NCBI GenBank assembly: GCA_026120035.1 | Contig: JALRME010000023.1 | Span: 1 to 64,000, forward strand | DNA length: 64,000 nucleotides | Reading direction: 5' to 3' | Source of the DNA: Coleophoma eucalyptorum | Taxonomy: Eukaryota; Ascomycota; Leotiomycetes; Helotiales; Dermateaceae | Shown here: in pieces, positions 45,795-56,887 of the stretch | Layout: the number at the start of each line of letters is the position of its first letter | Numbering within the stretch: position 1 is the first letter of the stretch | Notes under the pieces: generated by a model | What the model saw: the letters and a program-made list of their open reading frames with translations, nothing else | The model's database searches: none | Told to the model about the DNA's origin: nothing | Made by a program: the position numbers and the translations under genes

Positions 45795-47645
45795 ACACAA
45801 AACTTCAACGGGCTTTTGTATTCCTTCGGAGGAACTTATTGTTATATTGTTTCGGCTCTTCAAGTATATTAAACCGATTTCTAGTCACAAGCACAATTAC
45901 CACAATACAAAACAAACCCCGTGTTATATTTTATCCCGGATACATTAGCTTTAAGCGTATCAACCGAAGTATAGTAAGAAATAACAGCAGGTCATATGGC
46001 CCCTATCCTGCTCCTTGCCTTGATTTGGTTTGCTCAGCTCTGCCTGGTGGGCTTGCTTTGTGTGGTCTTTTTTGTTGCCTTGCTAGCTTTACATGCATAG
46101 GCTCTCTACTACTATATAAGATCGCTACTGTATGCTTGGTATTTTCTAACATATATCGACCTACCGAAGTAGTTGAAGGTTGGCTGTCGATGCTAATTTT
46201 ACCTTATAGAATGTCTTCAAATGGCAGCAGGTTGCTCAGTTGGATTCACCTTATTACGACCGATACGTGCTATCTTTAGAATTTTTCTACAGGTAACAAT
46301 TGGTCTCGCGGGACGTTGCGAATCTTGAACAGGTATAGTTTCTTCTTTCTGCTGCAGGCATCTTTAGAACTTTTTAAAAGTCCCTTTTCTTCTTATACCT
46401 TCCTTTTGCGCTTTAAGATTCGCTCAATCAAGTCACTCCTCCGAACTTCTTTATCAACGTTTTTGCAGACCTAAATAATTTTACACGACGCTGACCTCCT
46501 TTTCTGTCATTTATGAAATTGACGTGGTATAGCCTTCCTCTTAAGTCTCGACCTTCATACCCAAGCAGTCTGACTTCCCCGCCTTCTTCAAGATCTGATA
46601 AAGGCTCTCAGGACTTCTCTTTGTCAGCTGGGTCATTGTCTAATCTCGACGGCGCTGGTGTGTCTCCATGGCAGTGACGTTTACAATGAGGTTTTCGAGC
46701 GCATACATTGACGCGAATAATAATGGTCGAGCAAAGAGAGAGACGAGCTGAAGTGATCAAGACTGCGAAGGAGACAGAGGTTCGAGCGAAGGTGCTCGAT
46801 TCAATACTATCCGTGATCGAGAAGGGGACGAACACGACCAGTTACCGACCTGTCCGCCTGTTGACTGTTAAAATGTTTACACCACCCTGCTATAAGGCCA
46901 AAATCATAGGTATGACTTACATATCGTATGCTTACATTGACCCTTATCTTAAAAGGCATGCGCGGGACGGTGTACCAAACTCATTAAATTACAAGGCTTT
47001 GGCTTCGGCAGATATTGCTCAAAACAGGGGATAATGCCCGGCGATTTGGCGATAGTTCACTAGTCGCAACTCGATTCCGGTAATTTACACATATCGACCC
47101 TGTCTCTATGGTCAATTTCTTGCAAAGCTCCGAAAACATGGCAGAAAACATAGAAAGAGACCTCTTGATGTATCTCATTCCGATGCTAGTTGCATATGAC
47201 CCTCTGGTAGCCGCTGACGCGTATATAAGTCTCACTGCGCACGTGGAAGGGGTATAAATTAATAAACCCCAAAGTAGAAGGTCAAAGTAGCCACGGTCTA
47301 TGAGGCTCAACGCCACTCGCAAATAGCTCACCCACGTGCTTTATATATTGGCAGTTTATATCCTTATCGTCGGACTTACTACCTTTCTTCCCCTGCTCTT
47401 ACTACAAGAAAGGTGACGTTTCCCTTGCTTTTGCAGGGCAATGTAAAGCTTAAGGTGCATTTTCGTGGTAAATTTTACCGAAAGCGGAATTTGGAATTGT
47501 ATTGGTTATGAGTGTACAGACCAAGTCAGCCATATGTATTTCTATCGTATCGCATAGCAAATAAATTATTCAAGCTTTTCAGTCTTGGCAATCTTCTTCA
47601 TTGCCTTCGGATTACCTTACCAATCCATTTCTAATCACTGTTACA
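45795..47645. other. Gene-poor stretch with unassigned open frames
   Basis: An ATG at about 46515 starts a Ser/Pro-rich frame of about 55 codons, and a second frame at 46708-47034 reads MVEQRERRAEVIKTAKE and onward. Two joined exons are conceivable, but I found no family resemblance and no clear splice pair. The region 47040-47400 has a cluster of minus frames without features. I treat all as unproven. Confidence 0.3.
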
Positions 47646-48695
47646 ATGGCAATCATCTCAACTCTTGTCAAGCTCGCCTTAGTAGCTACTGCAACACTCA
47701 AGAATGTCCAGGCCACAACCGTCCTTGCCTACGACGAAATAGTCGGTTTTGACGCAGCCGTTCCAGATGGTACCGAAGGTGATCTGTACACTGCCTACCA
47801 GCCATACCTCTACGTTTACAACGGATGTGTCCCATTTCCTGCTGTCGATGAGGCAGGTGATGTTAGGTACGTTGTTATACATCTCCTAGAGCCAAACTAA
47901 TTGATCTTAGTGGAGGTCTCCCAATATCTGGCCTTGATGGAAACACAGACTGCACCAGCTCTACGGGGCAAGTGTATGCTCGCGCTGCTGCTTATGGAGA
48001 TTACTATGCCATCATGTACTCCTGGTAAGCAAAGTCACTCAATCTACCTCAGGATAGCCCTCCCTCCTCGGCAGTGGCCTTGAGATCGCTAACGGATAGT
48101 CATTTATCATCATCTGAAAATGACATAATATTGCTTTCGTGATAACTATCCGCTGGCCACTACCGTGGAGAGTAATCTCGATACGGTTGTAATTCAGAAA
48201 ACCCTTTTCATAATTTTTCCGAGATTACTTTTATCCTGGATGACTTGACACTCCTTACTCCATTTACCTCAGGATTGAATTTGAACTGATAATTCCTTCA
48301 GGTTTATGCCCAAGGACGAGCCATCCTTCGACCTTGGCCACGTCTACGATTGGGAAGGTGTAATCGTTTTCCTCAGCGACTCCAGCTCCACCACTGCTGA
48401 TAACGTTGTCGCTATCTGCCCCTCTCGCCATGGTGATTGGGCCTGCACTACCGATGACATCAGTGATTATTTATCTGATACACATCCTTTAATTGAGTAT
48501 ATCAGCTACTGGCCCGTCGACCACACCTGCTACGTCACTACGACTGTTGGAGGAATGGAACCGCTTATCGCTTATGAGGACCTAACTGCCGCAGCGATTG
48601 ATACCCTCGATAATTATGACTTTGGAAGTGCTGATGTTAATTTCTGCCTTACATTTGAGGACAACTTGGCATCCGCTCTAGCTACTTTTGATTAA
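47646..48695 (+). CDS. NPP1/NLP-family secreted protein (necrosis-inducing-like)
   Basis: Three exons, 47646-47866, 47911-48024 and 48302-48695, total 729 nt (242 aa). A hydrophobic N-terminus indicates a signal peptide. The conserved early Cys pair (about 61 and 88), a SW-F/M-P-K-D block and the signature heptapeptide place it in the NPP1 family (PF05630). The heptapeptide reads GHVYDWE (about 124-130) where cytotoxic members have GHRHDWE, so two conserved positions differ. In known plant-pathogen families such changes accompany loss of cytolytic activity, so this copy may be non-cytotoxic. Intron 2, 277 nt, is unusually long for this locus. No disabling break is seen. Confidence 0.85.
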
Positions 48696-49600
48696 ATAGA
48701 TCTTAGATACTAAGAAATATAGAGCTTAACATTTTGTTGAAAGAAAGGGGTCATATGATCACGCGACAGGCACCTACATGTAAATAGACCGACAGGCAGT
48801 CCTTCACCTTCATTCTACAATGTCAATGTCAATGTCAATACCCTCAATTCTCACCCTCTCTATTGATCCCTTGCATCGTTGCTCGCAACACTTTTTATTG
48901 AACATATTCTATCTACTAGTAACACTTTACATATTATATAATATTCTTCATTTTAAGCGTGTGCTTCTCTTAGCTTAATTCATACACTTATTTGAAAGTA
49001 ATACATGAGTAAAGCTATAAATTCCAAAGAATGAGATCTCACTATTACTCTATTGCTGTCGATAATAGTAAGTGCCAGCGCTGGTTCAGGTCTGACAGTT
49101 AGTTGAACGGTTTCTGTATATGTATATTGAACAATCTGTGCAAATGTCTCTACCATATGGAAAACCAAAGAATATACTAGAGAATTCATATGACCTGTGC
49201 ACTTCAAGTATTTACACCTAATGTAAAACCAACGGTCGCCATATAGCGGCGGAAACAACTTTCTCGAATTATACAACATTCCGTCGGCTAAACGCAGCTT
49301 TATAGCTATAGGTAGATTCTTGGTATCAATTAAATCTCTAGTCTTCTCTCTTATGACTCAGGAATTGGCCCCGGGAAGTACACTATCACAGACATAAACG
49401 TCCACTAGAGCGTTACATATGCAGGAACTACTTGACCTCTGTCCAAAGTAAAGACAAAATCATCACATTTGATGAAGATGCTTCGAAGCTAATAATGCCA
49501 CTGCCAATGTGGATACACTAAGAGATTTTTCCCGTTTTCGATTCGACGTACTAGTTCGTACAGCCAGACGACCACAATTAATCTTTTGCCCGACTCTGAA
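48696..49600. other. Intergenic, nothing recognised
   Basis: Contains a TGTCAA microsatellite (three units near 48821-48838). A frame at 48980-49279 (minus) shows no feature. It probably includes the 3' UTR of the NLP gene. Confidence 0.4.
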
Positions 49601-49619
49601 TCCATTCATTTTCTTTGTT

Positions 49620-50762
49620 TTCGGCCTCCTGTTTGACCTCGACTAGGTCGATGGTTTTGCGAAAGGGCTATGATAACCATTTTGGATGAAGCGAACTCAA
49701 GATAAGGGTCCATCTTGTAGCTCGCGCACGACCTGGTGCAGGGCACTTGTTGAACCCAGTGTGCTCGGCTTGTACTGTTTAGACCCACAGAATTGGTGCC
49801 CAAAGTTTTATTTGTGCTGCTTATCCTGGACCGAGATGCTCGATCGCTGCTACGTGAATTGCGTTACGAGCTCGAGAAACTCTAACAATAGCCCATGTCA
49901 TCTCGTCCAACGACTCCTCCGCTATTCCGAGAAAATTAAATAAAGAGGGCTTTAGAGAAAGCTACTCCTCAACTTGAGAGACTGGGTGACAAGAACAGCG
50001 GACGCTGCGCCACATCAACTAAGTGAATAACTATCACAAGGGGTTAGAGGAACAAACGCTGCGGCTATCTTTTAACTTGCTACTTATCGTATTTTATCCC
50101 TTATCTATTGTAGACCCTTTCCCATGCTTCAATATGGTTTCAATCAGATGGGCAATTTGGGTGCTCCTCCTAAGGATTTCGCCATTGCCTACAGCATTAA
50201 TAGGAGATAGGCATATTGTAGAGGTTGAGTCGCTATGTTTTATACCTGCACCGGTGACAGTGTGCTCTACACTCCCTTGGTTGTAATTATTAGTAAGGCA
50301 AAATTCTGCGCAGTCGTGATATATTACATCGGGTGGATTCCTATAGCCGTTGGGATCATTTTGAAGTATGCAGATTCCCGTCATCTGTCTGAAATGTCCC
50401 TTTCTACTACGACCTATGGCTGCGATTATTACTTCTGCTACGACAGGATATTCTTAAATATTAACTCCGGTAATTTTGACTAGCGTCTAGAATTTGAAGG
50501 GAAAGGGTGATGAAGCCTTGGTTAAAATCTGTACAGACGTAGCACAATATGAGCCGAAGCGCCTGTGCTCGGCTACCAGAGCGTGGCCATCGAGATCACC
50601 CACAACCACCATTATGGCAGGCCATTCATTTCGGATTGCCTTTGCCTGCTCTGCTGTGCGAACTAATGTTGCCAGCTCCTAGCCCGGATGCACCTTGAAG
50701 ATGAGATTCACTGTGTGGCCACCGATATAGCCCGAGGCACCCGTGATGAATATTGATGGCAT
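49620..50762 (-). pseudogene. NmrA/epimerase-like NAD(P)-binding reductase, broken
   Basis: From ATG 50762 the minus strand reads PSIFITGASGYIGGHTVNL, a Rossmann GxxGxxG start, then a TAG at 50679-50681 followed in register by ELATLVRT. Later pieces, TGICILQNDPNGYRNPPDVIYHDC and HLIETILKHGKGS (open part 50094-50384) and LGTNSVGLNSTSRAHWV (about 49805-49750), match the mid and end of fungal atypical SDR/NmrA proteins (GTGIL, GGNQRS.., GTNSR..A). Several frame breaks and stops separate them. The gene is dead. The protein would have been a cytosolic reductase or epimerase of unknown substrate. Confidence 0.7.
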
Positions 50763-50875
50763 AATACCACAAAGACCCTAAGTGAAATGATCTTTGTTGG
50801 TACATGTTTCTCCCGAGAATCTTCTTGAATCAGTGTCGTGAAGTAGATTTCAGCTGCCCTAGTAAGACTCACCTT

Positions 50876-51124
50876 TTAAGAGTTAGACCTCGCCTCTATT
50901 TTTCGTACAGCATTGTGGGGTGGATTATTGTCAACGAGTTTGACCACATTATCCGTAGCAAACGATACTAGTATATCGACATTATTGGTCAACTGCCAAA
51001 GACTTAATTCCTCTTTCGTTAAGATTAATAGTGCTTCTTCGCCTGATGTGGAGCTCTTGAGGAGATCGCTTAATATGATTGGGTGTGAGATTCTCCCTAA
51101 TCCGTCATACGCAAATGCCTCCAT
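50876..51124 (-). other. Unassigned 82-codon open frame
   Basis: Reads MEAFAYDGLGRISHPIIL and onward with mixed charge and a plausible fold, but no family I know. It lies about 110 bp upstream of the broken NmrA-like gene in the same orientation and may be a relic or chance. Weak support. Confidence 0.25.
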
Positions 51125-51371
51125 TAGGTGTCGAGAGGTCTAAGCAACCAACAAATCAAACAGCAAGCAAGCAAGCCATTGCACTCCTCTTTGCTAGCTG
51201 GAAGTTGGTGGTCAAACTTTTTGAGAACTGTTCTCGAGTTTGTATCTTGTTGAGAATCCCATGCCACGAAATAGTTTATCACTTGCATGGGTCCTGAGAG
51301 TACGGTACACATTGGCAAAACCCACATCAAACCTTCCTAATCTAGCCTAAAATTAGAGGCATATTTGAACC

Positions 51372-51570
51372 TGTCGGAATGCTATTCACAACAGGTCAGT
51401 ATCACGAGACCTAGTCACATGTTACCTACAGTATTCTTAGCGAGAGGGGGTACTTATACCTCTCTCTCTCTCACTCTCTTCAATCAACAATCTAATATAT
51501 TACTTCTTAATTGAATTCATACGTTTTGACACGCTAGTCAAGTACCTACGTTACCCTACGTAAACCAACA
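51372..51570 (+). repeat. Solo LTR family C, well preserved
   Basis: A 199-bp copy from TGTCGGAATG to GTAAACCAACA. It is flanked by GAACC on both sides, a perfect 5-bp target duplication. It is the best-defined member of the family in this window. Confidence 0.93.
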
Positions 51571-51690
51571 GAACCAGAACGTCGTTTAATATACCTATTT
51601 AGTAAATAGTAGATATCATAACTGGTCTTTTATACTTAATATTAAAGGAAAAATAAACTTAAGTAGAGGCGAACGTATCTTTAACGATGT

Positions 51691-51835
51691 TGTCAGAATG
51701 TTGTTTACAGGTCATCACGAGGGAGGTATTTATACCTCTCTCACACACTTTTCAATACATCACTGATGAATGAATACAACAAGTGCTTATAAGTTGAATC
51801 AGTAGGTTATGGACGTAAACCAACAGATAGTAACT
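51691..51835 (+). repeat. Solo LTR family C, short variant
   Basis: Begins TGTCAGAATG and ends GTAAACCAACA; 145 bp, with an internal deletion relative to the 199-bp copy. The block gagggaggtatttatacctctctc is kept. No clear target duplication. Confidence 0.75.
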
Positions 51836-51891
51836 CATAATTCTTATTTCCTTTTAGTAGAGGTAAAGAAATAAAGGTTAATTTTGGAATA

Positions 51892-52117
51892 TCGTTATAC
51901 CACCTACACGTGTTTGGAACATCATTACACCACCTGTATGTTCCTGTGTTTGCGCTCGGATGCAAATACTATGATTTTATACAACGGAGGTGGAATCGAT
52001 GCCGAATAGGTGTATTTATAAGGCCGCGATCACACTCACTTAGAAGAATCATCTACATTTTTACCTCACGATTTTGACCTGTCTTTACAGTTGAAATAAG
52101 AGGTAGGCCAACCAACA
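51892..52117 (+). repeat. Solo LTR family B, copy 4
   Basis: A 226-bp copy beginning TTTTGGAATATCG (decayed TGTTGG) and ending CCAACCAACA. It is flanked by GTTAA on both sides, a perfect 5-bp target duplication. One internal subrepeat unit is missing relative to copy 1. Confidence 0.85.
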
Positions 52118-52479
52118 GTTAAGCTTGGAATCTATTTATACTATGAATAGGTTTGTAAACTAAGACTACGTATAGAAATCTTTTGTCTATGGAAAAACCC
52201 TATTTACACTATAAGTGGAGGATGCTAAGGCTAGATTTTCAGAGTAAGCCTTAACGCTTTATAGTACAGTCTCAAAGATACGGCTTCCCTCCCGTATGAG
52301 AGACAAAGCTCCCGCATAATCACGGTAAAGAGTAACCTTATCCACGAGAAGATGAATTTGACACGTCCTCTGCCTTCCGAGGTCCTTGAAAAATAGGCGA
52401 ATAAATCTTAAACTTCTCAAACATAGCTATAGCTCTCTGTCCTTCCTCTTCGGTTTCTATCAAAACGTCAGTAAAAAGC
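52118..52479. other. Intergenic, nothing recognised
   Basis: No coding frame and no shared repeat. Lies downstream of the broken SDR gene and may hold part of its 3' end. Confidence 0.35.
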
Positions 52480-53312
52480 ATACCTTTTCAGTTGTTAAGA
52501 CGACTACATACCGACGTTAAGACTGCCGGTGTCTATAGCACCAGGGCATATAGCCATGCAGAAGATGCCTTTCTCACGTTATATGGCGCTAAACTTGGCC
52601 ACAGCCATATTAAGAGCTGCCTTACTCATTGCATAAGATGTGGCTTGGAATATATCGGCCTTGAGTGTCATCTCAGGGTCCCCGTGGAGATAGCAATCAC
52701 TTTCTTTGCTCGATCTCTTAAAATCAGGGGCATGAAAATATTGAATAGATGGACAGCACCAACGGCATTGATTCGGAAGTGATCAATCAAATCTTGTTCA
52801 AGAGCTCCTGGATCGCTGCTCCTGTGGAGGAATTAATCTCAAATCAACTATACTAGCGAGAATTACCACTTTGCCTAGAACTTACAGAATATCGAAGCCA
52901 ACCAAAGCAGTCTTTGCTTGAAGTGCAGCATTGGCTATGATATAATCAAGGGTACCATTCGTATTCTCAGAAATATACTGAGCTGCTTTCTGGGAAATCT
53001 TTGATTCAGTTTCGACCTCAGTTTTGTTGACCACTCATTAGCTTACCTCCAATGCCACATAGTCCGTGGTATTGGCCTGAATAATGTGAATATTTTCCCG
53101 GCCTATTTCAGCGGCAACCTTAGACTCAGTGGCTACTTTGTCGCGGACGAGGCTGAAGACGGTATTGGCTGGGTTTTCAGACAGCTGGCGGACGAACTCG
53201 AACTAAATGATCGATTTTGTTTATCAGTTACGAGTCCTGTACATGAAACAGAATAAGAGCGTACGGCAATGCCACGAGAGACTCCGGTAATCACGTAGGA
53301 AGACATCGGCAT
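52480..53312 (-). pseudogene. Short-chain dehydrogenase/reductase, recently broken
   Basis: From ATG 53312 the frame reads SSYVITGVSRGIAFEFVRQL (the usual Rossmann GxSRGIG; here Ala replaces the last Gly), then SLVRDK and IQANTTDY. Introns, for example GTAAGC..CAG at about 53051-52993 and GTAAGT..CAG at about 52887-52823, splice in phase to ANAALQAK, DHFRINAVGAVHLFNIFMPL and KKVIAISTG. There one base is missing at about 52680. In the shifted frame YAMSKAALNMAVAKF (the YxxxK active site) and ICPGAIDTG follow, interrupted by a TAA at 52579-52581. So one deletion and one stop disable an otherwise complete fungal SDR. Confidence 0.8.
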
Positions 53313-53791
53313 GGAAAATTTATGATTTATAATCAGAGATTTCGAATTTATGAAAACTGAGATTGATCCTAGGATGATTTTAAGACGTCGTTCTGAGAAT
53401 TATTGAACCTAGAAGAGTAGAAATAGCGCATGTATTTATATCGATTTAAACCTTTCCTTGGAGCATCGTTGGCTCGCTTTTCGATTTCGAATCCGCTCCT
53501 TTTCGTGACGATGTTAGATGGTCAGTATGTAGATTAATTCTCTTAACCGAGGGTCTACTTTAATTTGCGAAGACACGGAAAAGTTGCCGTTCTTCTAAAA
53601 GCGGAAGAGAAGCGAGCATTAATAATAAGAAATCGCGCTAGAATGCATTACCCCCTCTAACCAACATGTAGCACATTTGTCATCTCTTATCTCTAGGAGC
53701 GAAAAGAAATAAATGGCAACTTCTTTGTTGATGCTTAACAATTCTCAACTTACACAGTCAAGAAGTCAGAGAAGATACAAATTAGTCCACA
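53313..53791. promoter_or_regulatory. Divergent intergenic region between the SDR and Zn2Cys6 pseudogenes
   Basis: A 479-bp region separates the SDR start (minus) from the transcription factor start (plus). In many fungal clusters a regulator sits head-to-head with an enzyme gene, so this could be a former shared promoter. No site was identified. Confidence 0.35.
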
Positions 53792-55680
53792 ATGCATACG
53801 AATGAGTGCTGGACTTGCAGAGGTACTGTCCCTGTCCATCTAGAGGCCAATTACTCAAGCGCTTCAGACTCCAGAGCAGTTTGCAACCGTGTACGCCCAC
53901 GTTGTTCGAGGTGTGCTAAGTCTAATAGACCATGTCAGTATGGGTTGCGGCTGTCATAGCCAAAGGCTACCAACACGAAACGAAGCTTGACCCATTCCAT
54001 TCAGGATGTATTTTAGACTGCAAAAGGGTTCTCCCGGACGGACGAGCTTTGTAAATGCTATATCATGGGATATCCAGCTCCACGATTACCTTCGGATGAA
54101 TCAAGGTTTACTCACTCACGGAATTACACATCACACAACTAATACTTCAGCCATAAGACTTGATAGTCACGAGGGATTTGTCTTTCAAAGACTCGATCTG
54201 CCTGTGGCGTTATCATGGCTCCCAATCAACCTAGTTTCTGAGGAAAGACAACTTCTTGATCACTGTAAGTATATTACTACCTGTAGAATTTCATCAAGCT
54301 AACACATGCAGTTCTATATACCGCATCTTCCACTCTGGCCATTTCGAACCTAACAAGAACGAATTTTTGAGTCTCTTGATGTGTCTAGCTCTTTTAGGTA
54401 GTTCACCGTCCTCTATAGCTGTGTTACAATCGGCTTTGGCGCTATCGTCATTTCACCGGCATGGTCTGCAAGCAGACGTTTTTCGGTTCAAAGCGCGCGC
54501 TCTCCGCACATTGATCACATCTTGCAACCACTGTATTGAAAGTGCCACGGTAGTTCAACATATTGAGGCTAGTATGATACTGTGCCACCTTGAGGTATGT
54601 TCGAGCTTGGGTCAATATCTTCTTTGGAACAAACACTCACTAGCGCTCAAGATGCTCGGAATGCCAAATGCATTACCACTGTGGTTCTGTAAGTGATTTG
54701 TGGTCTATTTATTTCTACTTGCTTGGCCTAGAACGATTTATTCTGTCTATTGTGTTAGTTCTTCTTCTACCTTTTAATAAAATGGGCGGCCTTGATTCTT
54801 CAAAGACATTGCTAAATTGGATTTTGGATTCTAGGCCATTTGAGTGAAGCTAAATATTTAATCGACAACGTAAGTGTTGACTGTCAAAGTTATCAAGCAG
54901 AATTTTCTAGACTTCAAGACTGGGTAGAGTATCATATGGTCATGAGCCGCTTTAGTCTCCGACACTGGTATATAATTGTTCAGCCTATTAAATTAATTAG
55001 AAATTGCGTATCTGGGGAACAAGGAACTTGCCTATCACAAAAGTTTAGGATGAAGAACATGAAACTTCATGTGTGTACTTCATTTATCTAACATGAGATA
55101 GGTTAAAGGTGCATCATACTTTCCACATGAAATTCTTCGACATCTCTATACCACGTTTGAGACGATCCGAAAATCAACAGACTCACTATACCACAGCGAC
55201 GAATACGAAAATTCCTTGCGTTGCCTCGAAAGCAGGATAACCAATATGGTCCCGTTGGCACCAGAAGGCATATCTGATACTATGTCCGGCTTCAGCACAA
55301 CCTGGGTTGCTACAATAGAGCTTTTCAAACTAGCTGCTCTAATTTACCTCAAGAGAGCATCGCGAAACTTTTCGGGAATCTCCCGTCAGATTGACGCAAT
55401 GGTTGAGAGGGCCTATGTACTTCTCGACAACTTAAAGGCCTTTAATCTAGCGTTCCCACTACTGATTATTGGATGCGAAGCTCGGACAGATGAGCAGAGA
55501 ATGAGAATCCTCGAGCATATTGAAAGAGCAATGAAGGAGCTTGCATGAACTACAGAATATTCTTCAACCAATGTGGGTCCAGGCCGACCTTGCTGTTGAT
55601 TATGAGCTAGACTAATCGAATACGTTGGACGCTGTGATAAGCTCCTACCGAATTATGCCGATTTTTGTATAATATAGGAA
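53792..55680 (+). pseudogene. Zn2Cys6 fungal transcription factor, RIP-like stop and frame breaks
   Basis: ATG 53792 begins HTNECWTCR. After an intron with donor GTACTG (53823) the frame continues VCNRVRPRCSRCAKSNRPCQYGLRLS, a zinc binuclear cluster. A TAG at 53957-53959 then interrupts where LSW is usual (TGG-to-TAG). Downstream blocks FVNAISWDIQLHDYL, ALALSSFHRHGLQADVFRFKARAL, SLGQYLLWNKHSL and the C-terminal IIGCEARTDEQRM match the fungal transcription factor domain PF11951. The first exon junction also drops the usual RxRKVKC segment. A TGA ends the last open part at 55546-55548, followed in another frame by a plausible C-terminal tail. The gene is not functional as read. Confidence 0.75.
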
Positions 55681-56887
55681 CTTCTCAGATTTGGAATACA
55701 ATAGATTAAGCTGCGCACTGGGTACCCATGGGCTGGTTTTTCAGTTTCTACCCATATGGTCTGGTTTTTGGAAAGATTGAAAATCTACCTACTCGTTACC
55801 TGGTCTAGTTAGTTAATTATTAGTTATACATATAAGTAGGGAGAGATTAGTAATCAAGAGGCACTATTAAGAAGAGTATGGTATTGAAAAGTCATTACAT
55901 TTCTTCTATGAACCCCCTGAATAAAGACCATATTCTCTCGTGCAGCTACCCCTATAATCCCCCCGTTACAGCGTAAATAGGTTCGTGGCCCCTACAAAAA
56001 ACATCTGTGCATAGGCTTGACACGCGAGCTCATTTATAGCGTAAATGGGTTCCAGGGTTACCCGCTTCCGTCCGCGATAACTCTCTTAACCTAAGACCTA
56101 CGAAGAGATCTTCTATGGGTGAAAGATAGCCTATTACAAGGGCTTTCGAATGGTATAATTACTAATCGTAAAAGTGGCTTTGTTCTTGTTCTATTATAAG
56201 AAGGTCTTAAGTTGATCGTACTCTGAAGATTTCGAGATCTCGCTTCGACTTTTGAACTACCTTTCTTCTACCTCTACTTATCTTTTGCTTTCTAAGTAAG
56301 CGTAATACAAGGAAACCTACTAACTTAAATAGAGTACTATATAGGAACTTTAAAATTAAAAAAGTCCCATCGAAAAAGTTGATTTATTCTCGAGTTATTT
56401 TAAAGGAAGAAGATCGACTTAATTTCAGTATAAAGCTGAACCCATTGGCGCGAAGCGCAAGCCACCCGGCTAGGGCCGTGTAGCGACGTAAGGAAGGGAG
56501 AGAGTGGAGATGGAGAGAGGGGATATAGGAAACATATTAATAAACTTGTTATATAAAGTCTATTATTTAATTGGGATTTTGGAGAGTAATACCTAGAACT
56601 TCTATTACCTGTAGTTACCTGATATCTAGCTCCTAGAAGCCCCTCCTTACCTAGCAGCTATAAGAGCATATTACGAATTGCTTAAAGGTATAGGGCGTTA
56701 CATATGAACTATACTACTATCATTCTCACTTAGTCTTAGAACATGTGAGAAATTTATACCGAACAGAATACAAACTTATACCTATCTCTTTTAAATATTA
56801 GATAAGTACACTTGACAATCGTTAACTACTAAACCCCAGAATTCAATATTGGGTCTTAAGAGCAAAAATAATTCATAACTAATAAAC
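55681..56887. other. Repeat-derived stretch, unassigned
   Basis: A pair of similar segments near 55975 and 56038 share a cagcgtaaatRggttc core. A promoter-like tatacatataagtagg at about 55827 resembles an LTR TATA region, and the sequence is RIP-like and AT-rich. It may be a dead LTR element, but the termini could not be fixed. Confidence 0.35.

Noticed and set aside
55681..56790. Full LTR retrotransposon
   Set aside because: TATA-like and repeat-like segments exist but I could not find paired LTR ends or coding motifs.
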